Positions 33,427 through 44,924 of a DNA stretch of 64,000 nt are shown piece after piece (position 1 is the stretch's first letter; every line of letters begins with the position of its first letter). The translations under genes were made by a program, and so were the position numbers. The notes beneath the pieces are model-generated. The model searched no databases. It had not been told where the DNA came from and saw nothing but the letters and a program-made list of their open reading frames with translations. This stretch comes from Termitomyces sp. T153 (taxonomy: Eukaryota; Basidiomycota; Agaricomycetes; Agaricales; Lyophyllaceae), in assembly GCA_018296165.2 (NCBI GenBank), contig JACKQL020000012.1:620001-684000 (forward strand), given 5' to 3'.

Positions 33427-35402
33427 ATGGTGAACGTTTCCACATTTTCGCGGTTTCAAATTTTCTGACCGTTTCTTTTAGGCCATATGCCAGTTCTTCT
33501 TACGCGGAACGTGTAAATTTGGGGTGAAATGCCGCAACTCTCATGACATATCAGGTGAGATCTAAATGCAATAGTACTACGGGGTTTATTGAGCCATTCC
33601 TAGGGAATTCCGGCATTAAGCCGCCATTTGCGTCAGCCAATTGGAAAATTACCTGCTTCTTGCATTGTCTGACGAGATATCAATATCAGGGAGGAAGTTC
33701 TTGCCGGTGATTTGACTCCGCTAAAGGAAAAGCCACTTTGGCCACTATCAACTTACGGTCCTGCAAAATACGAACCTAATCTATTGGTTGGTCTGGACAT
33801 GTCGCCAGAAGAGCTGAGATATCATGCATTCGTTAGCAATCAAGAAGGGAAAGCCGGGCAATATGTGAGCGCAGATGGTTATGACTCGAGTTCTTCTAAC
33901 GGCGTCATCTTAGCCTGCATACGAGAGCCAGAAGATCGCTGCCGCAGAGCAAGTCTACCAGGTGAGTGACTATCATTGCGCGTTTGGATAGTATAACGAA
34001 TCCATGGTAGAACGCACGCAGCAATTTGAACCAAGCCTACCAAACTGCCTTGAACCAGTGTGCCGCCACCATCGTTCAAACGGCGGCGACCACGGGTAAT
34101 ATCCCCAACGCTCCATCCACATCCACATCCGTCTTTGGAGCACCTGCACCTGTAGCAACATCAGCATTTGGTAACCCAGCCACGACCTCAGCATTCGGGC
34201 AGACCGCCTTTGGAAACAACACTACGTCTGCCTTTGGCGGTAGCAACAATACAACCTCGGCGTTCTCGAGCCCAACGACTACAACATCTGCTTTTGGACA
34301 GCCCGCATTTGGACAAACTTCGGCTCCAGGGTCAAGCTCATCAGCCTTCGGACAGCCCTCAGCTTTCGGACAACCTGCAGCTCAGACCGCCTCCGCGCTT
34401 TCCAACAACAACGCCCAACAACAGACTACGTCCGCCTTCGGTCAACCATCTACATTCGGCCAGACATCCGCTTTTGGTCAGGCTGCTCCAACGTCAATTA
34501 TCAAACCCGCTAGTGGCGCATTCGGTGGTGGCGGGGGAGCCTTCTCTGCATTTGCTGGTCAACCCTCTGCATTCGGTACAGGTGCAGTAACTTCGGTCTT
34601 CGGACAGGGTAATTTCGGAGCCCCCGCACCCGCCACATCAGCCTTTGGGAACCCAGCGCCTGCCACGTCGGCCTTTGGAAATCCTAACCCTACCCCAGCC
34701 ACATCAGCATTTGGAAATCCAGCGCCAGTCGCATCGGCTTTTGGTAATCCTGCTCCCACTTCATCAGCATTTGGAAATTCAGCACCTACCACTACCACCA
34801 CATCAGCGTTTGGCAATCCAGTACCCGCCCCTACATCAGCATTTGGAAATCCAAATCCCGCCCCTGCCACCTCCGCATTCGGTGCCTCATCCACATTGGG
34901 CACATCTGCACCAACAACCACTTCAGCATTTGGGAATCCCAACCCCGCGCCAGCTACAACAGCCTTCGGCAACACAGCTGGAGGCACGGCTCCCGTATTT
35001 AATGCACTCTCACAAAACACCACGTTCGGTTCTGCATTGAACAACGCCCCTACGAATTCATTCACCAGTTCCAACAACGCCGTCTCATCCCCCTTCGCAC
35101 CCGGAGGCACTTCCTCGTCCGCCAACACCTCCGCATTCCCAGTACAACAAAGTACATCCCAGGCCCCACTTTCCGCGTTCCCTATGGCCTCGCCGTCCAC
35201 CTCCATTTCAGTCAAGACGGACGGCGCACCAGACTTTGCCAACGCCAAGTCCCTATATCAGAAGAGCCTGACGCCGTATGATCAACTGCTTCCTGGGGAC
35301 TATATGCAACGTATTCCGGAGACGGCGAGGAGTGCGTTTCAGAGTCAGAAATTTGGGTGGGGGAATATTCCGGAGTGGACGCCGCCTCTGGAGGTTCGGT
35401 GA
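33427..35402 (+). CDS. NUP42: FG-repeat nucleoporin with CCCH zinc finger (NUP42/NUPL2-like)
   Basis: Five exons (33427-33435, 33482-33554, 33677-33864, 33914-33961, 34011-35402) give 569 aa. Exon 1 is only 9 nt (MVN). A C-x7-C-x5-C-x3-H zinc finger follows at once: ICQFFLRGTCKFGVKCRNSH. Then EKPLWPLSTYGP and LDMSPEELRYHAF, typical of NUP42. Residues about 130-480 are dense SAFG/AFGNP-type FG repeats. The C-terminus GWGNIPEWTPPLEVR resembles the Gle1-binding end. NUP42 sits at the cytoplasmic face of the pore and helps Gle1/Dbp5 release mRNA. The first exon is the least certain part because its donor (GTTTCC) is weak. Confidence 0.88.
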
Positions 35403-35672
35403 TGATTTGTGATTTGATGGTAGTTCATGGAAATTTGGTGTATATATAATATCATTGTTGTACTTACTACATATCCACTTTATCCTACGTATTATATCTT
35501 ATGATGCCCGATGGCATGCACAACTGTGTGGATGTACTATAGGTTCTGTCCTCCCAATTTTGTCTAAAATAACTCTGAGAGGGCCCCGCGGGGGTGCCTT
35601 CTTCCGTCTCGTCTCTCCCCGGGCTCATAAATAGAAAGTTGATCTTCGAAACACGCGTAACAAGCTCCTTCT

Positions 35673-35792
35673 TCAGATTCGATATTCTTCATGCGCGACA
35701 CGTCCCATTGCACGAACCCGTGCGTAGTTTTTGCTGAACCCGTGGGCTTCAGGAATTTTGTAATGATCGCCTCCTACGTCTAGCGTGGACAT
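35673..35792 (-). CDS. Possible small protein, 39 aa
   Basis: A single open frame starting MSTLDVGGDHYKIPEAHGFS and ending AMGRVAHEEYRI. The composition is not repetitive and the start lies 188 nt from the divergent uL13m start, but I do not recognise the family. It could be a small real gene, the last exon of a longer one (the frame is open upstream to 35981), or chance. Confidence 0.3.
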   Translation of the reverse strand: MSTLDVGGDHYKIPEAHGFSKNYARVRAMGRVAHEEYRI

Positions 35793-35979
35793 GATGGTTG
35801 TTGAGAGTTTAGTGTAGGATACGAGGACGACGAGGAGTGAAAGAAGGAAAGTCGGTGTTGAAAAAGGAAAGTCGGTGCTGAAAAGTATTGATACTACTGA
35901 CTGTGGGAATGTTTTACCTAAAGGATCTGACCCGACTTTTTCAGCTCTGAGCTCATCGTCAGTCCACACTAACTGCAAC

Positions 35980-36658
35980 ATGTCTCAAGCTATAGGCAAT
36001 GTATGTCTCCTCAGACGTAGAATTCTTCTGTATGCTCATAACCTTTGTTTAGACGGCTCTTGCATATGCACGAGTATGGCATCACGTAGATGCTACCGAC
36101 CGTGTTCTCGGAAAACTCGCTGAGCGTATTGCTCTCGTCCTAATGGGAAAGCACAAACCCATCTATGATCCCAGTGGTTCGTTGAAAATGATTCTGCCAG
36201 GACAGGCTGCTCACATGCTTCTCATAGTGGACTGTGGAGACTATGTCATCGTTACAAATTCGCGAAAGATCAAGGTCACTGGAAAGAAAGAAGAGCAACT
36301 CCTCTACCGAAAACACACCATGTACCCTGGAGGGCTCAAAGAGACACCGTACAAGCAGATGAAGGAGCGGAAGCCGGACGAAGTACGTGTCCCTCCCGAC
36401 GGTGTCTCCACTTGGCTGAAATTTGTGCTGCAGATTATCCGACATGCTGTCTCTGGCATGTTACCGAAAAACAAGCTGCGTGACCGTCGTTTGGAACGGC
36501 TTCGTATCTTCCCCGGTATCCATATGGGTGTGCAAGGCGCCAATGTCATGAAAAGCTGGGATGACGGCACGCTACCACCTGACTATGACCCTACACGGAT
36601 TACGACTACCAATACCTTGCAGGAAAATTGGAGAAAGGGGATAACAAAACAGTCATGA
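35980..36658 (+). CDS. MRPL23: Mitochondrial ribosomal protein uL13m (MRPL23-like)
   Basis: Four exons (35980-36000, 36053-36176, 36228-36382, 36434-36658) give 174 aa. Core motifs: TALAYARVWHHVDATDRVLG, KLAERIALVLMGKHKPIYDP, DCGDYVIVTNSRKIKVTGKK, YRKHTMYPGGLKETPYK, HAVSGMLPKNKLRDRRLERL and RIFPG. It is part of the large subunit of the mitochondrial ribosome. The two internal introns are 51 nt each and contain no stop, so a naive model reads through both and inserts 17 residues each time. The donor of the first of these could also be 3 nt upstream (36174). No obvious mitochondrial presequence. Confidence 0.93.
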
Positions 36659-36745
36659 TGTCGTAGAGTACACATATCATTGCTTATCCTGCTTCACTAA
36701 TCACGAAGGTCATGATAAATGTCTCAAATTGGCGCCGCAACATAC

Positions 36746-37951
36746 TCATCCTGAGTCTCCGGCGTCTTCCTCCACTTCCTCCCCCTCCTCCTCCCCCTCC
36801 TCCTCTTCCTCCTCCTCCTCTTCCCTATTATCTTGTTGGGGCCTATCCTCTTCATCTTCACGAATTTCGTCATCATCATCCTCTCCTGCACTTTGATCTT
36901 CCTCTGACCCGCGGTGATTTTCAGCATTAAGCTGTGAATAAGCATTTACTACTTCGGTTCCCGGATCTCCTTCAGCAAATGAGCAAAAGGAAAGATTCTG
37001 GTCAACAATCGGCGCACCATCTTCGTGGCTAGATGTCACAGTCTCTTCGTCGATGTAAGCATCTCGTATCATGTCTTCCCACCCGTCCGGGATTCGGACC
37101 TCCAGTGTACGGGATACATACTCCTGTATCAGCATTCCTTTTTTTGAACGGGAGGATTATTCTGGCAAGTCATACAAGAGTAAGTCACCACATACCTATC
37201 GCCATAAGCACAGAGCCATCCAACACCTTGTACATGTCTTTTCGATGGACAGTTTTTCCAATTACTCCCCTCTTCCTACCGCCTCTTCTTGGTCGGTTTG
37301 CTTCGTCTTGTCCAGAATCTTCACTCAATTCTTCAGAATGTTTGCGATCTACCTTAGCCTTTTGCTGTTGCTCAAGTCTCTTGAGTTTATTCTGTTTCCT
37401 TATCTGACGATACTCCTTTGTAGCATTGAATAACTGTCCTCGCTCGTGATAGTACGAACTCGCAAAATAATGTATGGATTTGAGAAGGTCCTAGAGGGAC
37501 ATGTAAATTTGAAAATTACCGCTATATGAGAAGTTATAATTACAGAAGAAGGAAGTGCATTTTTGGGTGAGGGCCCGCTTGAAGCTGTGGGTGCAAGAAA
37601 GTCCAAATCTCGCAGAAACTTTTGGCGTTTTGCGGGTCGCAGGTCATGTCTTCCTCCCGTTGTCTCTTTCTCTTTTCCCTTTCTTTTGCGTTTGAACAGC
37701 TCATCCTCCTCCTCTTCATCGATATCGTTCCATTCCTCCTCATGTTCTTGCTTCTCCTTCCGCTCCTTTCGATATCTCCCAACAGCTCCTGATCCAGCGG
37801 CGTCATGCGCAAACCAATTGCCTCGGGAATCCTGCACTACACTCGCTGCATATCGCAACTTCTGGTTCTTCGAAGTACTCTGCTGAACGCGAGAACCGTC
37901 AGGGTGGAGGCGAAGACTCGAGAAGTCGTAAACTGTAGAAAGGCGAGCCAT
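36746..37951 (-). CDS. Unrecognised protein with acidic C-terminus
   Basis: Three exons (37951-37544, 37490-37196, 37137-36746) give 364 aa. It starts MARLSTVYDFSSLRLHPDGS. Residues about 75-110 are charged, with Glu runs and Lys/Arg runs (FKRKRKGKEKE) that could be a nuclear signal. DLLKSIHYFASSYYHERGQL and a later VLDGSVLMAIGMLIQEYV look like conserved helices across the splice junctions. The last about 40 residues are mostly Glu/Asp. In-phase splicing through hydrophobic helices argues for a real gene. The composition suggests a nuclear, possibly transcription- or chromatin-linked protein, but I cannot name the family. Confidence 0.65.
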
Positions 37952-38463
37952 GTCCAAAAAAGTCTGGTGCGGCCGTTTCGGAAAAAGGCCAAATGTGTAT
38001 GATTTGTGTATTCCTCGGCAGATCTCGGCACCGTGCCGGCGGTTTTACACTGGCACGTGTACAAAACGTTAACGTTAGCGATATATATATTTCTTCACGG
38101 GAGATTTGTTGCGTGGGAGGATTTGGAGGATTCAATGAGCGTATATGGGTCTGCTCTCAGTCACGGTCCACAGACTCGGATGTCCTGTGAGATCGGATGG
38201 AAGCACGGAAGTAATGAGATACTTCCTAGTGGCGAAAATATAAGGAAAGAAGTTCACGTGAGGTAAAACATGTCTCTAACAATTTATTACAAAACCCAAA
38301 AGACTGAACCCTCATGATCTGTCCACTGTGGCGGCAGAAAGAGACGGATCGGTGATCCGTACCTTTGTGGGCCAACCTGCTGATAAGATTAACAGATGTC
38401 ACATGACACGAGATCTCAAAAAATCCATTCGTAGCGATCTGATTACTTGTACCACATACCTCA
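37952..38463. other. Divergent intergenic region
   Basis: About 510 nt between the starts of the acidic protein (minus) and TTC27 (plus). Contains a TATATATAT run near 38080. No coding exon recognised. Confidence 0.4.
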
Positions 38464-41219
38464 ATGAGTTCGAGTGTTTCTCCTGTTGAAAAGGCGCTTT
38501 TAAGAGGTAAATGGCCTGGAAGAATACAAGATGTCTCTGCTCCTGTTGCCGATCTCGCCCAAGCTGTCGTTGAAGGCAGGTTTCGTGATGCACTGACATC
38601 TCCCAATTCTCGCGAGCTATTTCACATCCAATCCGGGAATTTCAATTCGCCTTTCGATCAAACCTTTGATCTAACTCCTAGCTCTTCTGCTGGACCTGTT
38701 GAAACGGAACTTTTACGGCTGACCTTGGCCGTTGCTTGCCTCCATGCATTTGTGCAACTGAACTGGACGGGCCCCGATCTAGATGTACAACCTCTGGATG
38801 TAATATCTGTGGAGTCAGCAGAAGTCACAGAAGAGTCAGTCAACAAAAAAGCCATATCAGAGCTTGCACGAGGTGGCGAGCCCGCGTACCATCTTACGAA
38901 AGTCGCAGCCTTCCTTCGCCTTGCACAAATTTTACTCGCCCTCCCTTATGATCACTGCCAATCGGCTTCATGGTGGAGGTTGCGCGTGGCCTTCATCCAC
39001 CAGCAGGTGCTTGATGAACCTGTGGCTCAACCTTCCGTATTGTTGGCGGCCCTGGAACCATTGAAAGCAAATCTCTCAACGGAACCCGACCTCGCCGGTC
39101 GCCTGATTTTAGAAGCAGGTCTACTGGAACATCAGCTGTCTCAGGATCGATCAGCAGCGGACCTTTTTGTCCAGGCGGCAAAGACCACAGCTTTGGAGTA
39201 TGAGCTCACAGGTGCCCTTGGGAAAAGGACCAAATTTCAACAATTTGATCTCAGCCAACTCGTGCTGTTGGCGGAGAGTCATCTGCCCGATGATGATACT
39301 ACGAACTTGTCTAAGTCTATGTCTATAGAAGAGAAGGATGGAGGGAATCTTCAGGAAAAGCAACCTAATCTTCCTGAAGACATTGCTCTCAACGACGACA
39401 CTCTCCTGGAACAGACTGAATTCACTTCCTCAAATCCATCTGCAACCGGCTCTCGTCTGAAGCACATAGATCCTTCTTCTCAGCCGCCACTTCACCCCGT
39501 TGACCAATGTATCCTTCTCGCCATGTGCCTGAACGTTAAAAACACGTCGCCATCTCACGGCCTTACAAACGAACAGATGTCACCTTACATATCACGAGTG
39601 ATCTCCCATCCCCGAAACTGGTCTGTCCACACGATGGCGCTTCTCCTTCGATCACGACTTGAGTCATCACGTACGCGCACGGTCGAGAGATCAACACTAC
39701 AACTGCAGGCGCTCATTGATCAAATGCCGACCGCAGACTCCACCCTGCAGGAGAGGCTGATCTACTTCTATTCAATCCCTCTGCCGAGCAAATGGGAGCT
39801 CGAGCGAGAGCTAGCGCTGCGCTTCCTGAGCTTGGGTGTCGTACGCTCAGCTCTTGAGATTTTCGAGAGGCTGGAGATGTGGGAGGAAGTCGTTAAATGT
39901 TGGGTTACACTTGAGCGACCAGAGAAGGGGATATCCATCGTGCGGGACCTACTAGAGGGTCGAAAGGCGGAGGCGGAGGAAATAGTTCTCAGGGGTAAAA
40001 TTACATCTGCTGGCAGACGTGAGATCCACGACAATGCGCGAGAGGCGAAGTTGTGGTGCATACTAGGTGACCTCGAGCCAGACAAGGCGGTAGAGCATTA
40101 TGAACGTGCATGGAAAATTTCCAAAGGCAGCTCCGCACGCGCGATGCGTGCACTTGGAGGGTACTACTTTGCTCGCGCCAAGTTCAACGAGGCTATCACT
40201 TGCCTTAAACGCGCAGTAGCAATCAACCCTCTCATTTCACGTTCATGGTTTATTCTCGGCTGTGCAGCCATGCGTGTGGAGGACTGGGAAGAGGCGAAAA
40301 ATGCCTTCGCGCGCTGCGTCGCTATCGACGAAGATGATGCAGAGAGCTGGAACAACCTTGCGAGCATGTATCTCCGAATAGGAACGACCTCGGGTAAGAA
40401 GGTCCCAGACGAGGTAAGCAAACGCCACATCGCATAACCAATACAATCTCTTCTGATCATGGCCTTCTTTAGGCCGACGGCACCGATGAAAAGTCAGCAG
40501 AAGAATCCTCTCAATCAATTCCCTTTTCCAACAAGCTTTTGGCCTTCCGTGCACTTAAACAAGGTCTGAAATTTAGTTATGATAACTGGCGCATGTGGTC
40601 CAATTATATGGTCGTCGCAATGGACGTCGGTGAACTCGCTGAGTCATGTCGTGCCCTCGGCCGTGTGGTAGAGGAGACAAGCGACAAAATGGGTGCAGAC
40701 TCTGTGGATATTGATGTTCTTGAGCGCCTCGTTGCAGCCGTCACGCGAGCGCCTACAAACTCTGAAGATGAAGGAGCCGAAGGTGGCGAAGTAGTCCACA
40801 ACCCGAACGAGGGACGCGGATTATTAGGCAGCGTCAGCAGACTATTTGAGCGGATCCTATTACCACGCATCTCGTCCCCGCGGGTTTTCCGTGCCTATGC
40901 TCGGCTGCTAACGTGGGAGGGTAGATGGGAAGAAGCCGTGAAGACATACTTGGATAGCTACCGAAGCGGGGTGGCGGGGGCTATGCAAAAGGGTGAGACG
41001 GATGTGGAGCGGTGGCGTGAGGCCGTTAGAGAAGTAGAGGAAATCGTGGACGTACTCAGGAATTTCGGGCCGCGTGTGAAGGGAAGTAAATGGCAATTGC
41101 AAGGCCGTAGTATTGTGCGGACGTTCATCGGTCGCACACGAGATTTTGAGGATGAGCCGGAGTGGGCGCGCTTGATACAGATCCAAGAAGAACTCTCGCA
41201 GAAGGAAGAGGACGAATGA
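38464..41219 (+). CDS. TTC27: TPR protein TTC27 / Emw1 homologue
   Basis: Two exons (38464-40413, 40473-41219) give 898 aa, near the family length. The N-terminal helical part has LLRLTLAVACLHAFVQLNWT and WWRLRVAFIHQQVLDE; the central part ALRFLSLGVVRSALEIFERL and LWCILGDLEPDKAVEHYERA. Clear TPR units follow at residues about 560-640 (AMRALGGYYFARAKFNEAIT, SWFILGCAAMRVEDWEEAKN, SWNNLASMYLRIG) and across the splice (NWRMWSNYMVVAMDVGELAE). This order matches TTC27; the yeast homologue Emw1 is essential and linked to cell-wall integrity and assembly of U5 snRNP components. The residues around 280-340 are poorly conserved and acidic. Confidence 0.9.
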
Positions 41220-41268
41220 GTCTTAGGCTTTGTGCTTGGGAGATGCCGCGGCGTTAATGACTGCTGTC

Positions 41269-41426
41269 GCGACAGGCTCTTGCTCTCGGCTGATTAGGTT
41301 GAGAGAAGAGAATAGAACCATCATTAATCTTTGTAGGTTGTGAGATAGCGACAGGCTCTTGCTCACGTCTGATTAGGTTGAGGATAGGGAATAGAACCAT
41401 CAGAGATCTTTGTAGCTTGTGAGAAA
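41269..41426. repeat. 79-bp tandem duplication downstream of TTC27
   Basis: Two copies (41269-41347, 41348-41426) starting GCGACAGGCTCTTGCTC and sharing CTGATTAGGTTGAG and GAATAGAACCATCA. About 85-90 percent identical by eye. Likely in the TTC27 3-prime region. Confidence 0.8.
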
Positions 41427-41627
41427 CGAATAGAACGAATAGATCTGCAAGAGTAATGCTACACGCGGGTTATGCCCCGGATGGAGTGAATGAAAATACT
41501 AAAGAGTGGTTCGTTCATAATGGGGTTAAGAGGTAGGTGCATGCGTATAATTATCAAATGAAAGAGGCGTGGTGATGATAAAGACTCATGATGGATGATG
41601 CTGAAGGGGTGTGAGCTCGAGATCTTA

Positions 41628-42416
41628 TTACGGTCCCCATCGGAGTTGCTGCGCCATTCTGTTCATCGCAAGAGTCGTCACGATTTCAGTGACGACAGGG
41701 AGGCCAGGAGGCCTTATGATAAGTCGGGCGTCGTATTCATCATCTGGATGGCTCAACTCCCATACTGCAAGAATTGTACGGGAATCGAACAGCTGAGCGC
41801 CGAAAAAGATCCTCGATTAGCCAGGCAATTTCCAGGTCACAAGATGCAAGAAAACGACACACCTCCATGCGCGACGGAGATATCCTCCACTTGTAGTCCT
41901 TTCCAGCTTGTGAAGTGAAGTAGCGTGATCTTCGGAAAGCGGTGTCAGCCCCACCGAATATCCACGAGGAAATAAAAAAGCTCGACGGTTCAGCGGGAGC
42001 TTGGTACGCACGTGCTACCTTCGCGATGCTGTCGTAGGAAGTGGAGCATTGGGAGTGTGTTGCGGTTATTGCCATATATGATATAACCTGGCGCGTACTC
42101 TGGCCCGAAATAAAAGTAGGACTTTCCAGGTCCCATGATAGATGGATGTCGTTGTGACCATGCAGGCTCACGCGTTAGTCTGTAGACCGCATTTGGAAGA
42201 TGGCCAGCCTGGATATGACACGCAGTTAGTAATGCCGCCGGGTTCGTGCGGCCAAAAACGGACATACCGATGTACTAGAGTGACAGATAAGAGTTAGATG
42301 GAGTACTGCAAGTTTTTGTAGACGCACATCGAGAAGGCTCTTCGCCCCTCCAGATCATCGAAGGTGTTGTTGAAGGGATCGTCGCCATATTGGAGTAGAA
42401 CATGCGAGTCAGACAT
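41628..42416 (-). CDS. DUF6593 family protein
   Basis: Five exons (42416-42328, 42274-42268, 42208-42012, 41929-41863, 41792-41628) give 174 aa. Family blocks: LLQYGDDPFNNTFDD, VYRLTREPAW, HPSIMGPGKSYFYFGPEYAP, GYIIYGNNRNTLPM, HREGSTSRYFTSQAGKDYKW, VWELSHPDDEYDARL and a C-terminal VVTEIVTTLAMNRMAQQL helix. This pattern is common in Agaricomycetes; the fold is beta-rich and the function unknown. Exon 2 is only 7 nt; skipping it breaks the frame. The many small exons make this gene easy to miss, and longer open frames in other phases cover it. Confidence 0.8.
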
Positions 42417-42923
42417 GATTTGGATGGCGTATATGAGTGGGGGGGAGGGTCAAGTCACGCCAGTATTTTATCATCGCTGGCTCCTTTTCTGCTGGACAAG
42501 AAAGTCCGGAACGGACGATGCACAGCCACCGAGATCGCCACGTGTCCTTGGTCAACTACATGCGAGTCGCGTGGCATCTTCCACGTGTCAGATTGTATCC
42601 CGATCCGGGTGATGCCCCTGACGATACTGAAACGAAAGAAAAATAAGACAAGCTTGTGAGGACTGGCTCGTTCCATCGTGGTCCAACTTCCCAAGCAGCA
42701 TCTTGAAGGCTATCGATCGATTGGGGATTCTTACTGATAGGAGGGCTATGATAGCTCACTTAATATTCTGCAACAATTGACGACAATCGATCTAATACGT
42801 TTCTGCGATTACTCGAATGCCAGGCGCTAATGGCACTCCATCAACATATATAGGAGTCAAGGAGCGAGTGTAGACCCACGAAAAAAAAAGCAGAAGGCGA
42901 AGACCGGACCTATGGTACAAGAA
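42417..42923. other. Intergenic, no gene seen
   Basis: Between the start of the DUF6593 gene and the stop of EMC6, both minus strand. Short frames only. Includes an A-rich run near 42881. Confidence 0.4.
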
Positions 42924-43387
42924 CTAGTCGTACACTTGATCGCCGAGAAGAGATAAGCCCAAGTGAACGGCGAACAAAATTGCGGTCGGCATCTTACCAT
43001 GTATGATACCTAGGCACATACATCCCGAATATCCCGGTCAGCCCGCATGGCTCCACTCTTATGTAAATCACCAAACGCACCATAGAACAAGGTCCAGACA
43101 AGCACGAAAGTGAAGATGTTGTCTTGTCCAGGGTTCACAAGCTCAGCCAGACCACCTTGAATGTATTTTTCAGGCCGCCTGCGGCAGTTGATGGTATATA
43201 TCGAGGTAGAAGTTATGAAGGTGGAGGCAAGGAAGAAAGCGAAGCCGAGCCAGTTCTCAAAGCCAAGAATGCCCGCGGCGGCACCAGCGAAGCAGGATGA
43301 GAGAAACTTGACGTTTACTAGGGAAGAATTTGCCTGGACGTTTGCAGGGTAGATGAGTTGCGCTGCGGCCTCAGCCGTCGTCGACAT
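42924..43387 (-). CDS. EMC6: ER membrane protein complex subunit 6
   Basis: Two exons (43387-43081, 43009-42924) give 130 aa. The sequence shows three hydrophobic segments: FLSSCFAGAAAGILGFENWL, GFAFFLASTFITSTSIYTI and NIFTFVLVWTLFYG, the usual EMC6 topology. The spliced C-terminus reads YGIIHGKMPTAILFAVHLG and ends QVYD, close to the conserved VYD end. EMC inserts weakly hydrophobic and tail-anchored transmembrane segments at the ER. Without the splice the protein would end in an unrelated tail ending DIRDVCA. Confidence 0.92.
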
Positions 43388-44924
43388 GGCCGTTGAGGTT
43401 GAGCACTGCGTGTCGCGCTGAACCGTTCACGTGCCGTGGAAATCGTGACAAAACGTGACACTAAACAGCTTCGATGTTTTCATACCATAAGTACTAGCAC
43501 CTTAGCCTTAGCCTTGCCTTCGAACTGATTCTCAAAAACTCTTCCGGCTTGGTTAGAATGCAGAGGCGAATTCGAAGACCAGTGTCGGTGGTGCTTCATA
43601 CCCCTCGCCGCTCAGCCTGAGCAGTGGAGTCTTATTTCCCTAAGCGTCTATGATAGAATTATCAAGATCATTCTTCGTCTTAACAGTATATCCTAAATCC
43701 CTCCACCTCTCACGCCTCTATCATTTATGACCCATAATCGCACAGTAATCGCACAGATTCACTGTGGTCTTGTTTTGCACTTTGATGGTTCCGTTGAGAC
43801 CGCTTGATATCGTTTTGGACCATCATTTTGTTCTCTTACAATTGGTTGGTCGATCCCCGGTTTGTTCCCTCCCGAAGGAAGGAACGAGAACGAGATTGGT
43901 ATCCACAACTTCAAGGACATATATTTGGGCACGATGCCGGTCAGATATCCGTTGATTCGGGCAAGGTATATGCAGTTGGAATGATGCTGTTATTGTCAGT
44001 CTGTCAATGTCGTTACACTGGCAGATGCATACATAAGATGCATACATGAATCAAAACAGACACCTCGGATCCCATCATCTTTTCGTAGCTTTAGGGCGTC
44101 TAAAGGCGTCTATCAGTTCACACCGTTCTTCCAAATCTATTCGAAACACAGTGATATCGATGCGCTTATCGTGACCTTTCACTGCTCGCAGTAGTCTTGT
44201 CGTTGATGCCCGCACAACCATTGGTATACACCCTTTGTCAATAAAGGCGCTCACCTGCAGATATATACCAAGCCATGCTTGATAGAAAGACCAGAATCAC
44301 GACCCATCTGAACTACCTTACTTGAGCTCTGCATTCTCATCGCAAGCGTCAGTGCTACAAATTCATCTTCGAGCGAAATCTTCTAACTTTTGTTTAGAAA
44401 AAGGACACAAACTTATACTTTTGCTTGAGCTCCGATTGTAAACTTCGGAATGACCTGGCGACAGTGTAATGAGGGTTAGCTGATTTCCTGTACCTGTACC
44501 TGATTGGCATTCTAATCGGCTGGATACAGCTTCTCCGACTTTTGCGTTATCAACGTCGGACGAAGCGTTGATTCTTCCACGCAGTAAAAGGCTCAAGATG
44601 CACCATGTTGTACGAAAACAAGCATGGCTCTCTTCTTGCCTTTCAAGCGCAAATACGATGCCCCAATGTACTCCACTGTAGCTTTAGTTAAGAGACATTG
44701 TCTTATTTGATGTAGAGTCACTCGCTCCTTTGTACATGATTAATGACCAGATCATAATACATACGAAGAGTCACTCGCTAAAAAAAAGTTTTCGCCGGCC
44801 GAGTCAGAAATAAGGAGACTTTAAAAGAAGCCACCATTGATCAGAGAGAATCACGTGCGCCAAATTTAGGATTCGTCCGGTAACCGCCCACTAATCTCTT
44901 CGTCCGAGTACGTCGTCGTGCACG
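43388..44924. other. Long intergenic region without recognisable gene
   Basis: About 1.5 kb between divergent EMC6 and the aspartate-semialdehyde dehydrogenase gene. I found only short unrelated frames and no tRNA-like or snRNA-like sequence. The short motif GAGTCACTCGCT occurs twice near 44715 and 44767. A diverged or non-coding gene cannot be excluded. Confidence 0.4.

Noticed and set aside
34559..35248. Minus-strand Ala/Gly/Val-rich frame of 229 codons
   Set aside because: Antisense of the FG-repeat exon of the nucleoporin; no start context or domain.
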